Part shown: in pieces, positions 18,988 to 27,777 of the stretch
Numbering within the stretch: position 1 is the stretch's first letter
How the letters are laid out: each line of letters starts with the position of its first letter
Source of the DNA: Leucobacter luti
GTDB lineage: Bacteria; Actinomycetota; Actinomycetes; Actinomycetales; Microbacteriaceae
Assembly (NCBI RefSeq): GCF_019464495.1
Contig: NZ_CP080492.1
Location: forward strand, 930,001 to 994,000
DNA: 64,000 nucleotides
Reading direction: 5' to 3'
Notes under the pieces: generated by a model
The model's database searches: none
Told to the model about the DNA's origin: nothing
Seen by the model: only the letters and a program-made list of their open reading frames with translations
Translations under genes and position numbers: made by a program

Positions 18988-19861
18988 GCGGGATCTCCTG
19001 TAGTGCGGTGAATGGGTGCGGCTGAGTCTGGGCCTGGGTCTGAGCCTGAGTCTGAGTCTGAGTGTGAAGGCGAGCTCGGGTCCTGCGCCGCGAGATACAG
19101 TCCCAGCGCGTCAAGCATTCCGCTCACGGTGTGACGCGCCGCCACGATATCGGGCGGACGGAGCTCGGCGGAGGCCGCGCTCGCGGTCGGCGGTCCGATC
19201 GCGACAAGCAGTGTCGTGGCAGGCACTGGGGCGAGGCGTGCGGCGACTTCGCGAACCACCGATCCGCTCGTCAGCAGGATCACATCAGCGTCAGCTGCGG
19301 CCCGCTCGGCTGCGGGATCAACCGCCGTCGGCACGGTGCGATATGCAGCAACACGGTCGACCTCATGGCCGGCCGCGCGAAGCGCTGATTCGAAGTCAAC
19401 TCCTGCTGCCTCGGCGACTGCGAGGAGCACCCGCGCGGATTCACAGTGCTCGCCCGCGGAGAGTTCGGCGACCAAGGCCGCCCCGAGCGCTGCGCCGGTG
19501 AAGGCATGTGCGGGGCTGAGCGTCGGCGAGAGACCGCGGGTCGAGAGCGCGGCCGCGGTCACCGGGCCGACGGCCGCGATCCCGCAGCCCGGCACCGGGG
19601 CGGCGCCCGCTTCCCCAATCGCCGCGGCCCCCGCAGCGCTCGTCACGACGAGCCAATCGTAGGACCCGCTGTGCCAGGCGGCGAGCGCGGTGCGCAACGG
19701 TTCAGGATCGGCTGGCGGTCGCGCCTCGATCAACGGTACGACGACGGGGTGCCGCCGCGTGCCTGAATCCCGGCGGCCGCGCGCGCGCCAGCTGGTCCGC
19801 CGCGCGGCACGACAATCCGTAGACCGGCGAGCGGGCTCCGCGGGTCTTGGGTCCGCGCCAT
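18984..19861 (-). pseudogene. hemD: Uroporphyrinogen-III synthase, frameshifted
   Basis: HemD closes hydroxymethylbilane to uroporphyrinogen III. The ATG at 19861 shares its A with the hemC stop (TGATG). The first 45 or so residues (GLRIVVPRGGPAGARAAAGI) read in one frame and the rest (VVVPLIEARPPADPEPLRTA and beyond) in another. One missing base in the GGGG run at 19746-19749 accounts for it and gives 292 residues. The C-terminal end adds a low-complexity Ser-Asp-Gly tail ([13 protein letters not shown]) encoded by a hexanucleotide repeat. Its stop overlaps hemB. As given, the downstream part is fused in frame to the disrupted hemC, which is an artefact. Confidence 0.85.
19022..19063. repeat. 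Hexanucleotide tandem repeat in the hemD 3' end
   Basis: Seven imperfect CTGAGT-type units run in register (CTGAGT, CTGGGC, CTGGGT, CTGAGC, then CTGAGT three times) on the plus strand. On the coding strand they encode alternating Ser/Gly and Asp/Pro residues in the HemD tail. Copy-number change would stay in frame. Confidence 0.7.
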
Positions 19862-20861
19862 CACCGCGCGCTCCCCAGCGGGGCGAGCGCCGCGGCGCCA
19901 CGTTCGAGAAGTTCGCGTGCGGCCGCTGCGCCGAGAGCGAGGGGGTCTGTGCGTCCCCCAGAGTCCAGCCAGAAGACTGCTCGACGGTCAGCTGCGCGCC
20001 ACCATCGAGGCGGTACACGGTCGCGCTCAGGGTGAGGACCCCGTCGTGGAGTGCTGCAGCTGCCCCGACCGGTGCTGCACAGCCAGCTTCGAGCGCTGAC
20101 AGCAGCGAACGCTCAGCCACGGCGCATGCATGAGTCTCCGGATCATCGAGCGCGGCGAACGCGGCGGCGTAGGGATCCCGACCCCGGTCAGTGTCACGAC
20201 ACTCGATCCCGAGTGCCCCCTGGCCAGGCGCTGTCGGGACGGTGGCAAGGTCGAAGCGCTCCGTGATCGCGGCAGCGAGCCCCGAGCGGTCAAGCCCAGC
20301 GGCTGCTAGCACGACCGCATCAAGATCGGCACTCACGCGGCCGAGTCTGGTGTCGACGTTGCCGCGCAAGTCGTGCACACTGATATCGGGGCGCGCGGCG
20401 AGCAGTTGCGCGGCGCGGCGCGGGGATCCAGTACCTACATTCGCTCCGGCAGGAAGTTGGGCGAGGGTGAGGCCGTCCCGTGCACACAGTGCGTCGCGCG
20501 CGTCGGCGCGCTGCGGGATCGCGCCGGTCGCAATCCCGGCACACGGTCCCGTCGGCAAATCTTTAAGCGAGTGCACGGCGAGGTCGCATTCGCCCGCCAT
20601 GAGCGCCTCACGCAGCGCACTCACGAAGACACCGGTGCCGCCGAGCTGCGCGAGCGACTCACGCGAGACATCGCCGTGGGTCGTGATCGTCACGAGGGCA
20701 ACCTCGCAGCCTGTCGCAGCGGCGACGGTCTCGGCGACGGTCGTGGTCTGAGCGATCGCGAGGCGGCTCCCACGAGTGCCGATCCGGAGCAGCCCGTTGC
20801 GTGCAGGCACGGGCCCATCCGCCCGAAAGACGCGAGCGGCGGGAGATGAGGAGAGCGACAT
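19861..20861 (-). pseudogene. hemC: Hydroxymethylbilane synthase, frameshifted near its end
   Basis: HemC polymerises four porphobilinogen units to hydroxymethylbilane. Residues 1 to about 305 are intact, with LRIGTRGSRLAIAQT, HSLKDLPTG, GTGSPRRAAQLLA, DLRGNVDTRLGR and the dipyrromethane cysteine in LEAGCAAPVGA. After GDAQTP the frame is lost. In the correct frame the end reads LALGAAAARELLERGAA and stops at 19861, overlapping the hemD start. One missing base in the G5 run at 19941-19945 explains it and gives 333 residues. The start is the ATG at 20861, behind GAAAGG and four bases after the hemY stop. Confidence 0.9.
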
Positions 20862-20865
20862 GGAG

Positions 20866-22344
20866 TCAGTGCCTTTCGGAAATCTGGTGGTGGGGCCGTG
20901 GGGCCCCGGTGAAGCGCGCACTCGGAGACACCGGGGCACGCATCAGCTGCTGTGCAAGCTCACGAGCGGCCGGGATCAGTGTTGCGAGGCCAACGCCGGA
21001 GATCCAGTCGCCGAGGAGGTGGACGCCAGCTGGTGGCTGCGGCTTGGGACGGTCGCCATGGACCGGCATTCCCCAAGACTGCCGGGTGAAGCCGAGCACG
21101 GCCGTGTTAGGAAGTTCAGTCCCGAGCAGCCGACTGGCATCGCGCAGCGCGAGGCGCTGCGCTGCCGCATCGTCGAGCGCCGCGGTCTCAGGCGAGGATC
21201 CCGCACGACCATACGAAAGACGCACGATCTCCATGCCTGCGCTCGATGCGCCGACCGGGCCATTGCGGTCGGCATCCGGCCACTTGCGCGTGATGTGGGT
21301 CACGGCTTTCGCGGTGATCACATCGTTCGGACCCCCTGCGGTGACGAGGGCGCCGGTGCCCCGCGGGGCCTCGGCGAGCGGACGGACTGCGGGGTGGTCA
21401 GCCGCCAGCGCGAGGGCGATCACCTCGACTGGGGTGGTCACGATCTCAGCCACGGGGTGTCCGAGGATCGCGCGGGCGGCCAGCTCCGGCACGGCGAGCA
21501 CGATGTCGGTGGGGCCCCAGGCGCCTGGCGTGCCGGCGGGAGCGGCGGACTCCGAGCTTTCGAGTGCGTCTCCGACGTCCGTGAGTGAGTGGATCGGCGC
21601 GCTCGTGCGGATGGTCACGCCCGCCGCCACGCAATCGGCGACCAGCGCGGTGATGAGTTCAGACATGCCACCGCGCAAGCTCGCGACGGCTCCCCCTGCG
21701 GCGGCTGCGCTGTCACGGAGTCGGCCCGCAGCGCGAATCAGCGATCCTGTCCGCGCGTATTCAGCGGTCAGCGCTCGGGTGCTCGTGAGTGGGATCAGCT
21801 CGGGCGCCGCGGAGGACACCCCGAGAGTCACGGGGCGCACGAGCCGATCCAGCACCGCCTTCCCAGCACGCACTCGGACGAGCTGCGCGAGCGTGGTGCT
21901 TCCGCTCCCCACTCGTGCGGGTAGCAGCGGTTCGAGCGCAGCGCGCACGCTCCCTGCGAGGCCCAAAGCGCGGCGAGCGTCGCGTCCCAGCGGCGCGGCG
22001 GGAATTCCCATCGCGCCCGCAGGAGGAAGGGGCACAGCGGCACCATCGCTGCCCGCGACAAGCCAAGACCCCAGTGGCGCGGGCCGGATTACGCGATCGG
22101 CGAGTCCCAGCTCGCCGAGCAGCGCGGCGACCGCGCCGCCACGAGTCGCGAAGGCCTCTGCACCAATGTCGATGATGGCGGTGCCACGGATATCTGCAGC
22201 TTGAATTCTCCCGCCACAGCGCTCCGCGGCTTCGAAGACGGTGACCCGCACCCCTGCTTGGGCGAGATCACGCGCGAGAACGAGGCCTGACACGCCACCG
22301 CCCACTACAGCGACGTGACGCCCGCCCGCACGGTCATCGGGCAT
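20866..22344 (-). CDS. hemY: Coproporphyrinogen/protoporphyrinogen oxidase, FAD flavoprotein
   Basis: The 492-residue protein carries an N-terminal FAD-binding dinucleotide fold (VAVVGGGVSGLVLARDLA, about residues 10-27, followed by VTVFEAAERCGGRI) and a C-terminal FAD segment with GVHLLGDWISGVGL. It belongs to the HemY/HemG oxidase family. In Gram-positive bacteria these enzymes act in the coproporphyrin-dependent route, oxidising coproporphyrinogen III to coproporphyrin III. It overlaps the 3' end of hemE by 11 nt and precedes hemC, where many relatives place hemQ and hemH; both are missing here. Confidence 0.9.
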   Translation of the reverse strand: MPDDRAGGRHVAVVGGGVSGLVLARDLAQAGVRVTVFEAAERCGGRIQAADIRGTAIIDIGAEAFATRGGAVAALLGELGLADRVIRPAPLGSWLVAGSDGAAVPLPPAGAMGIPAAPLGRDARRALGLAGSVRAALEPLLPARVGSGSTTLAQLVRVRAGKAVLDRLVRPVTLGVSSAAPELIPLTSTRALTAEYARTGSLIRAAGRLRDSAAAAGGAVASLRGGMSELITALVADCVAAGVTIRTSAPIHSLTDVGDALESSESAAPAGTPGAWGPTDIVLAVPELAARAILGHPVAEIVTTPVEVIALALAADHPAVRPLAEAPRGTGALVTAGGPNDVITAKAVTHITRKWPDADRNGPVGASSAGMEIVRLSYGRAGSSPETAALDDAAAQRLALRDASRLLGTELPNTAVLGFTRQSWGMPVHGDRPKPQPPAGVHLLGDWISGVGLATLIPAARELAQQLMRAPVSPSARFTGAPRPHHQISERH

Positions 22345-23506
22345 GCGCGAGCTCCACGATCCGAGTCAACACCGCCGGATCAGTTTCAGGAGGCACTCCG
22401 TGCCCCAGGTTGAGCACGTGGCCTGGAGCACGCTCGCCACGTCGCAGCACATCCGAGAGCGCCGCCCGCAGCACTTCGTCTGGCGCTCCGAGGAATGCGG
22501 GATCAAGGTTGCCCTGCAGCGGGAGTCGGTCGCCCAGAATCTGTGACGCCTCATCGAGTGGCGTACGCCAGTCGACGCCGAGAGCTGAGGTGCCGAGCGC
22601 CGCTGTCTCTTCAAGTAGATGCCGTGATCCGACAGCAAAGTGAATCGTCGGCACCGTTGGGCCGCTGTCTGCCGCAGTGCCGATGCTCTGCACGGCGGCG
22701 AGTGTGCGCTGCGATGCCGGGGCAACATGGGCCCGATAGTCGGCGGCGCTGAGGGATCCAGCCCACGAGTCGAACAGCTGCACTGCACTGGCACCCGCAG
22801 CGACTTGCGCTTCGAGGAAGACGCTGCTGAGCTCGGCCGCCCAGTCGAGCAGGGCGTGCCAGGTCTCAGGTTCGGCGTGCATCAGCGTGCGAGCCCGCAG
22901 GTGATCGCGTGACGGGCCGCCTTCGACGAGATATGCCGCGAGCGTGAACGGGGCTCCAGCGAAGCCAATGAGCGGCGTCTCACCGAGCGCACTGACGGTG
23001 AGAGCCACCGCGTCGCGCACAGGATCGAGCGCTGCGCGCAATCGCTCCGCGGGATACTCGGCCCGGCAGCGGGCCACGTCTGCGGCAGTGCGGACCGGCG
23101 TTTCGAAGACGGGCCCACGGCCGGCAACGAGATCGACCTCCACGCCCGCAAGCAGGAGGGGCACCACGATATCGCTGAAGAACACGGCAGCGTCGACGCC
23201 ATGTCGACGCACCGGCTGCAGGGTGATCTCACTCGCAACGGCCGGGTCGAGGCAGGCGTCGAGCATGCGGGTCTCAGCGCGAATCGCACGATACTCGGGG
23301 AGCGAGCGCCCAGCTTGGCGCATGAACCAGACCGGCACCTCGGCGGGGCGATCCCCGCGGAGCGCACGCACGAGCGGTGCGGCGGTAGTACGGCCGTCAA
23401 CGAGCGGGTGGGCGCTCGGAAGCGTGTGCGGGCCGGTGCCTCCTGGCAGCGTGTGTGTCAGCTGATCGGCGTGCGGGACAGGGTTGGGGATGCGGATGTC
23501 GTTCAT
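22334..23506 (-). CDS. hemE: Uroporphyrinogen decarboxylase
   Basis: HemE decarboxylates uroporphyrinogen III to coproporphyrinogen III. The protein of about 390 residues contains the family signature VPVWFMRQAGRSLPEYR, the FFSDIVVPLLLAGVEVDL segment, GFAGAPFTLAAYLVEGG and the C-terminal LPLQGNLDPAFLG. The frame is open to 23530, but MNDIRIPNP from the ATG at 23506 fits better and leaves a -10 element (TACGAT, 23520-23515) just upstream. It is the first gene of the minus-strand hem operon and is divergent from hemA across a shared palindrome. Confidence 0.96.
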   Translation of the reverse strand: MNDIRIPNPVPHADQLTHTLPGGTGPHTLPSAHPLVDGRTTAAPLVRALRGDRPAEVPVWFMRQAGRSLPEYRAIRAETRMLDACLDPAVASEITLQPVRRHGVDAAVFFSDIVVPLLLAGVEVDLVAGRGPVFETPVRTAADVARCRAEYPAERLRAALDPVRDAVALTVSALGETPLIGFAGAPFTLAAYLVEGGPSRDHLRARTLMHAEPETWHALLDWAAELSSVFLEAQVAAGASAVQLFDSWAGSLSAADYRAHVAPASQRTLAAVQSIGTAADSGPTVPTIHFAVGSRHLLEETAALGTSALGVDWRTPLDEASQILGDRLPLQGNLDPAFLGAPDEVLRAALSDVLRRGERAPGHVLNLGHGVPPETDPAVLTRIVELAHAR

Positions 23507-23514
23507 CAGACGTG

Positions 23515-23563
23515 ATCGTACCCCACACATCTGATGTGAAAGATCAGATGTGTCAGTTACGAT
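23515..23563. promoter_or_regulatory. Symmetric divergent promoter/operator of hemE and hemA
   Basis: A perfect 11-bp inverted repeat, ACACATCTGAT (23525-23535) and ATCAGATGTGT (23543-23553), flanks a 7-nt spacer. A TACGAT -10 hexamer lies four bases outside each end: 23558-23563 for hemA, and 23520-23515 on the minus strand for hemE. No good -35 is seen on either side; those positions fall inside the palindrome. This suggests one dimeric regulator governing both transcripts. The regulator is not identified. Confidence 0.75.
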
Positions 23564-23632
23564 GCAGGGTGTCCCTCTCTGGGCACTCTGTCACGGCCGT
23601 TCCGCTACCGACCAGGAATTCCATTACACCCC

Positions 23633-24922
23633 ATGCTGCTTTGCATTTCCCTGAACCACAGGGCTTCATCGCTTCCGCTCCTCGAGTCGGCCTCGCGCCA
23701 CTCCGAGCGGATTGCCGCATCGTTTGCGTCGTTTGCCCCCGGATCAGCGTTGCTTGCGACGTGCAATCGATTCGAGCTGTACCTCGACGCGCCGGAGCAC
23801 CCCTCAGAGGCATCGGCCGAGTTTACCGACGCCGCACTCCAGCAATTTGCCGTGATCGCGGAGCTGCCACTTGCTGAGCTCACCGCTGCCGCCGAAGTCG
23901 CTGTAGACGGAGCCGCCGCGCGGCACTTGTTTGCGGTAGCCAGCGGGCTCGAGTCTGCAGCACTGGGTGAGGACGAAATTGCGGGCCAGGTGCGGCGCGC
24001 GCACACGACCGCGCGAGCGGCGAACACGGTCACCGACGGGCTGGAGCGATTGTTCCAGACGGCAACGCGGACGTCGCGATCGATTCGTGAACGCACGGGC
24101 ATCCATTCAGCTGGGCGCTCGCTGGTGCGGCTCGCGCTGGTGCTTGCCGAGCGGCGCGTGCCCGCGTGGAGCGAGGCATCAATCGTGTTGATCGGCACGG
24201 GCGCCTATGCCGGTGCAACCGTCGCGGCCCTGCGTGACCGAGGCGCGAAAGACATCCTCGTGCACTCCCCCTCGGGCCGAGCCGTTGCCTTCGCAGCGTC
24301 GCACGATCTCACGGCGATCGCACCTGAGAATCTTGACCGGGCGCTGGCCGAGGCGGATCTCGTGATCGCGTGCAGCACCACACAGGATCCCTTGCTGCAC
24401 GCAGCTGACTTTGCGCGATCCGGCCATACTGCTGCCGCACGCACTCAGTCCTCGAGCATGGGATCTGGCGAGACGGAGTCCGAGGCCCGGCCACAACTCC
24501 TGCTGGACCTGGGCATGCCACGCAATATCGACCCGGAAGTGGCTGAGCTTCCAGGGATTGAACTGCTGGATCTGGACACCATCGCGCGGCATGCGCCGGT
24601 GCCTGAATTGAGTGCGGAGTCCGAGGCACGCGAGCTGGTTGAGGCCGCCGCTGCCGAGTTCGCGACCGATCAGGCTGAGCGGATCATCGGCCCGACACTC
24701 GCCGGGCTTCGCGGGCACGTGCTGTCAATTCTCGAAGATGAACTGTGCCGCGCACACGGCGGCGCCAGCGCAACGCCAGGTGGGGAGGTTGAGACCGCAC
24801 TGCGGCGCTTTACCGGCAGACTGCTCCACGAACCAACGACGCGACTTCGGGCCCTCGCGCGCGAGGGTAAACACGCCGAGGCCCAGGCGGCGGCTAACGC
24901 GCTGTTCGGCGTCGAGGCATAG
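23633..24922 (+). CDS. hemA: Glutamyl-tRNA reductase
   Basis: HemA reduces glutamyl-tRNA to glutamate-1-semialdehyde with NADPH, the first committed step of the C5 haem route. The 429-residue protein has the catalytic cysteine in LLATCNRFELYL (near residue 44), the ALGEDEIAGQVRRA motif, the NADP fold VLIGTGAYAGATVAALRDRG near 185, and a C-terminal dimerisation helix bundle. The start MLLCISLNHRASSLPLL is typical. It is read divergently from the other hem genes and ends ahead of a bidirectional terminator facing tmRNA. Confidence 0.96.
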   Translation: MLLCISLNHRASSLPLLESASRHSERIAASFASFAPGSALLATCNRFELYLDAPEHPSEASAEFTDAALQQFAVIAELPLAELTAAAEVAVDGAAARHLFAVASGLESAALGEDEIAGQVRRAHTTARAANTVTDGLERLFQTATRTSRSIRERTGIHSAGRSLVRLALVLAERRVPAWSEASIVLIGTGAYAGATVAALRDRGAKDILVHSPSGRAVAFAASHDLTAIAPENLDRALAEADLVIACSTTQDPLLHAADFARSGHTAAARTQSSSMGSGETESEARPQLLLDLGMPRNIDPEVAELPGIELLDLDTIARHAPVPELSAESEARELVEAAAAEFATDQAERIIGPTLAGLRGHVLSILEDELCRAHGGASATPGGEVETALRRFTGRLLHEPTTRLRALAREGKHAEAQAAANALFGVEA

Positions 24923-25118
24923 CCCGGCTCGCGAGCGGCGCAGCGCGTGCAACGCGCGCCGCACTCGGGGTATCCCTGCATGCGATCTCCTGCTGGTCAC
25001 GTGCGACCCTCGCAGCCTGGAGCGTGAGGCCCCTGAAAAGATCTCTCCTCCCATTCACCCGCATCGTGCCCGTCGGTGTGAGCTCTGCTGCGCAGCCCCA
25101 CGACTTCCGCCAACGCAG

Positions 25119-25149
25119 AAACCCCCGGGCTCTCTGAGCCCGGGGGTTT
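25119..25149. terminator. Bidirectional terminator between hemA and ssrA
   Basis: A perfect 14-bp stem (25119-25132 with 25136-25149) closes a TCT loop. The outer pairs are AAA/TTT, so U-rich ends form in both directions. It serves tmRNA on the minus strand and can end hemA transcripts. The stretch 24923-25118 ahead of it shows no gene or clear signal. Confidence 0.85.
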
Positions 25150-25174
25150 CCCAATTCCTACGCAATGCGAACGC

Positions 25175-25547
25175 TGGTGGAGCCGCGGGGAATTGAACCC
25201 CGGTCCACTTCGATGATTCCATGCCTTCTACGGGTGTAGTTCGTAAATGCGTTCTACTCGGCCTCGCTCTTTGCCACGAACATCTAGTGCGACAGGCCCA
25301 GCCTCAGCAAAAGTCCCCACACGCCCTGAGGCGCAACGTGCGAGCAAGCCCCCTAAATGACGCCAGGAAACCGGGGCAGAGGCACACCCGGCCTGACGGA
25401 CTCGGTCTCGTGCTTAGGCAGCGAGAGCGAAGTCGGTGCGCTTTGAAGTGGCACCTATTGGTTTGCGAAGGGCGTTAACGAGATAACTCCGCGTCCTCGA
25501 CCCGCTTCTCACAGTCTCAAATCGACGTGTCGAATCCGATCGGCCCC
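25175..25547 (-). ncRNA. ssrA: Transfer-messenger RNA (tmRNA)
   Basis: tmRNA rescues stalled ribosomes together with SmpB. The 5' end GGGGCCG pairs with CGGCTCC before the encoded CCA (25177-25175), giving the tRNA-like acceptor. The T arm GGGGTTCAATTCCCC follows the tRNAAla-like pattern. The tag reading frame lies at 25452-25414 and begins with GCC after TAGGT. It encodes ATSKRTDFALAA and ends in TAA; the degradation signal ALAA is standard. The 373-nt length is normal. smpB lies about 700 nt upstream on the same strand. Confidence 0.95.
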
Positions 25548-25626
25548 CAATGCACCGTTTCCGATGCACACTGGGGCATTCACATTACGCACTATGGAAT
25601 TGTCAGTCCGGCCGAAGCCAGAACAC

Positions 25627-26253
25627 TTAGCCTACCACTGCGGCCTCCAGGCCGCCAGGCTCGAGTCCCAGCGTCCACGCGCACACGTCACCCACGAATC
25701 CGTCGTAGGCGCTGTACGCGCCAGCCTCGAACACCGCTGGACTGTTCGCATACGCGCCGAGGCCGTCCACCGCCATCCAGATCCGCACACACGCGGCAGC
25801 GGGATGCTCCGCCCGGAAGTCGCCGGCGACGACACCCGCCTCGATCAGCGCGGTCAGCCGTTCTTCGTCGAGGCGCTCTTGCTGAGCAATCGCAGCAGCG
25901 AGCCCGGGAGCAAATCGTGCGAGGTGTCGCGCATTCAACCACAATCGGCCAAGACTCCGAGCCTCAGCGCTTTCCACTCGACGCACGAACCCCGCCAAGC
26001 GCTCAACCGGAGATCCAGACGGCACAAACAAGCGATCTCGCTCACGGGACACGGCCAACGCGAATGCCGCATTGACGAGATCCCCGATCACTGGAAAGTA
26101 GTGGCCGATCAACCCTGGCCGCACCCCTAAGCGCTCGGCTACCTCCCGCAGCGTAATCCGCTCAAGTCCCTCGTCGAGCGCGATTCTGGCGGCTTCTTCG
26201 AGGATCTCGGAGCGCCGCTCTTCCGGAGCTTTCCGAACGCGCGGCGCAGCCAC
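25627..26253 (-). CDS. TetR family transcriptional regulator
   Basis: The 208-residue protein has an N-terminal TetR helix-turn-helix (about residues 8-55: RRSEILEEAARIALDEG, ITLREVAERLGVRPGLIGHYF) and a variable ligand-binding C-terminal domain rich in Ala and Leu. The frame extends into smpB, but the GTG at 26253 lies four bases after the smpB stop behind GGGGGAG, so that start is chosen. It sits between smpB and ssrA and may share the smpB transcript. The ligand and targets are unknown. Confidence 0.85.
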   Translation of the reverse strand: MAAPRVRKAPEERRSEILEEAARIALDEGLERITLREVAERLGVRPGLIGHYFPVIGDLVNAAFALAVSRERDRLFVPSGSPVERLAGFVRRVESAEARSLGRLWLNARHLARFAPGLAAAIAQQERLDEERLTALIEAGVVAGDFRAEHPAAACVRIWMAVDGLGAYANSPAVFEAGAYSAYDGFVGDVCAWTLGLEPGGLEAAVVG

Positions 26254-26257
26254 GGGG

Positions 26258-26734
26258 CTACTCCCCCATCTGGTTGCGCGAGCGCATTGCCCGCTCAGCC
26301 TCGCGAGTGTCTTGCCGCTCGCGCAGCGTCTGGCGCTTGTCGTATTCTTTCTTGCCCTTCGCAAGCGCGATTTCGACTTTCGCGCGGCCATCCAGGAAGT
26401 ACAGCTTCAGCGGCACGATCGTCATGCCGCCCTCGCGAGTCTTCTGATAGAGCTTGTCGATCTGCTGCCGGTGCAACAGCAGTTTGCGCTTGCGCCGCGG
26501 GCGGTGGTTCGTCCACGAGCCGTTCAGGTATTCAGGAATGTAAGCGGCATCAAGCCAGGCTTCCCCGCGCTCGATGAACACGTACCCGTCGACGAGCGAC
26601 GCACGCCCCATGCGCAGGGACTTCACCTCGCTGCCGGTGAGCACCATCCCGGCCTCGTAGGTATCGATGATGTGGTACTCATGCCGAGCCTTCTTGTTCG
26701 AGGCAATCAGCTTTTCGCCGGATTCCTTTGGCAT
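26258..26734 (-). CDS. smpB: SsrA-binding protein SmpB
   Basis: SmpB binds tmRNA and places it in the A site of stalled ribosomes. The 158-residue protein contains [20 protein letters not shown], the conserved [14 protein letters not shown] motif, [12 protein letters not shown] and the basic C-terminal tail [16 protein letters not shown]. The ATG at 26734 is preceded by GAGAGG with 8-nt spacing. It lies downstream of ftsX in the common prfB-ftsE-ftsX-smpB order, and its RNA partner ssrA is about 700 nt away. Confidence 0.97.
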   Translation of the reverse strand: MPKESGEKLIASNKKARHEYHIIDTYEAGMVLTGSEVKSLRMGRASLVDGYVFIERGEAWLDAAYIPEYLNGSWTNHRPRRKRKLLLHRQQIDKLYQKTREGGMTIVPLKLYFLDGRAKVEIALAKGKKEYDKRQTLRERQDTREAERAMRSRNQMGE

Positions 26735-26862
26735 GGTCACATCCTCTCGTGGGTGGAGCGCACCGGGCGTGCGCAAAGATCCAGCCTAGCGGAGTGACCG
26801 GCCGGTATGCCAGCCGTCGGCCGGACTCCCCTGCGGAATGCGGCCGACGGCATCAGCACCGG

Positions 26863-27777
26863 TTAGACCCGCAGATATCGGGTGATCGCGATCTTCGCCG
26901 CGATCGAGGACAGCAGGACGCTCACGAGTATCAACACCGGAGGCACAATCAGAGACTGCTCCACGGTGATGTAACTCGTGAACGGGATCTCTTTCGCGAG
27001 GAAGCCCTGCACGAAGAACTTCACGATCGACACGGATGCCACGCTCGCAAGCACTGCACCGATGAGCGCCGAAATGATCCCCTCCAGAATAAAGGGAGTC
27101 TGAATAAAGCGGTTCGACGCGCCAACCAAGCGCATGATCCCGATCTCGCGGCGCCGCGAAAACGCGGAGAGCCTGATCGTGGTCGAAATCAACAGCATCG
27201 CGGCGACGAGCATCAACCCGGCTATCGCGATCGCGGTGTAACTCGCGACACCGAGGAACAGGAATATTCGGTCGAGCAAGCTGCGCTGGTCCGAAACGCT
27301 CTGCACTCCGGGAATCCCACTGAAGGTCTCAGTAATGATGTCGGAGCGGTCTGGATCCGTGAGCTTGATCCAGAAGGTCTGATTCAGCTGGTCAGCCTTC
27401 GTGATCTCCACGATGGGGTTGCCCTTGAACTGCTTCGTGAATTCTTCGAGCGCCTGCTCGTGGTCGACGAAGAAGAAGTCGTCGACGTAGGGCGCAAGCG
27501 TGTCAGACTTCAGCGCTTCCTCCACAGCGGCAATCTCAGCCTCACCTGCGTCGGTGCCTGCGCAGGTCGCGCTCTGGTCGTAGTCAGTGCAGAGGTAGAC
27601 CGCCACCTGAGCGCGGTCGTACCAGAACGTTTTCATCTGCTGCACTTGCAGCTGCATAATGATCGCGGCGCCCACGAATGTCAGCGACACAAAGGTCACC
27701 AGGATCACGGAAATCACCACGGACATGTTGCGGCGCAGGCCGTTCCATACCTCGCCGAGCACGAGCCCAACCCTCAT
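26863..27777 (-). CDS. ftsX: Cell division ABC permease FtsX
   Basis: FtsX is the membrane subunit of the FtsEX complex that couples ATP hydrolysis to peptidoglycan hydrolase activation at the division site. The 304-residue protein has the expected layout: one N-terminal transmembrane helix (about residues 21-43), a large extracellular domain (about 45-175), then three C-terminal helices. The segment STTIRLSAFSRRREIGIMRLVGAS is characteristic. The ATG at 27777 overlaps the end of the ftsE reading frame at 27774 (ATGA), which supports the frameshift reading of ftsE. Confidence 0.95.
   Translation of the reverse strand: MRVGLVLGEVWNGLRRNMSVVISVILVTFVSLTFVGAAIIMQLQVQQMKTFWYDRAQVAVYLCTDYDQSATCAGTDAGEAEIAAVEEALKSDTLAPYVDDFFFVDHEQALEEFTKQFKGNPIVEITKADQLNQTFWIKLTDPDRSDIITETFSGIPGVQSVSDQRSLLDRIFLFLGVASYTAIAIAGLMLVAAMLLISTTIRLSAFSRRREIGIMRLVGASNRFIQTPFILEGIISALIGAVLASVASVSIVKFFVQGFLAKEIPFTSYITVEQSLIVPPVLILVSVLLSSIAAKIAITRYLRV

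Noticed and set aside
18984..20939. Natural HemC-HemD fusion protein
   Set aside because: The central stretch matches neither family, and alternative frames restore both proteins with a TGATG overlap.
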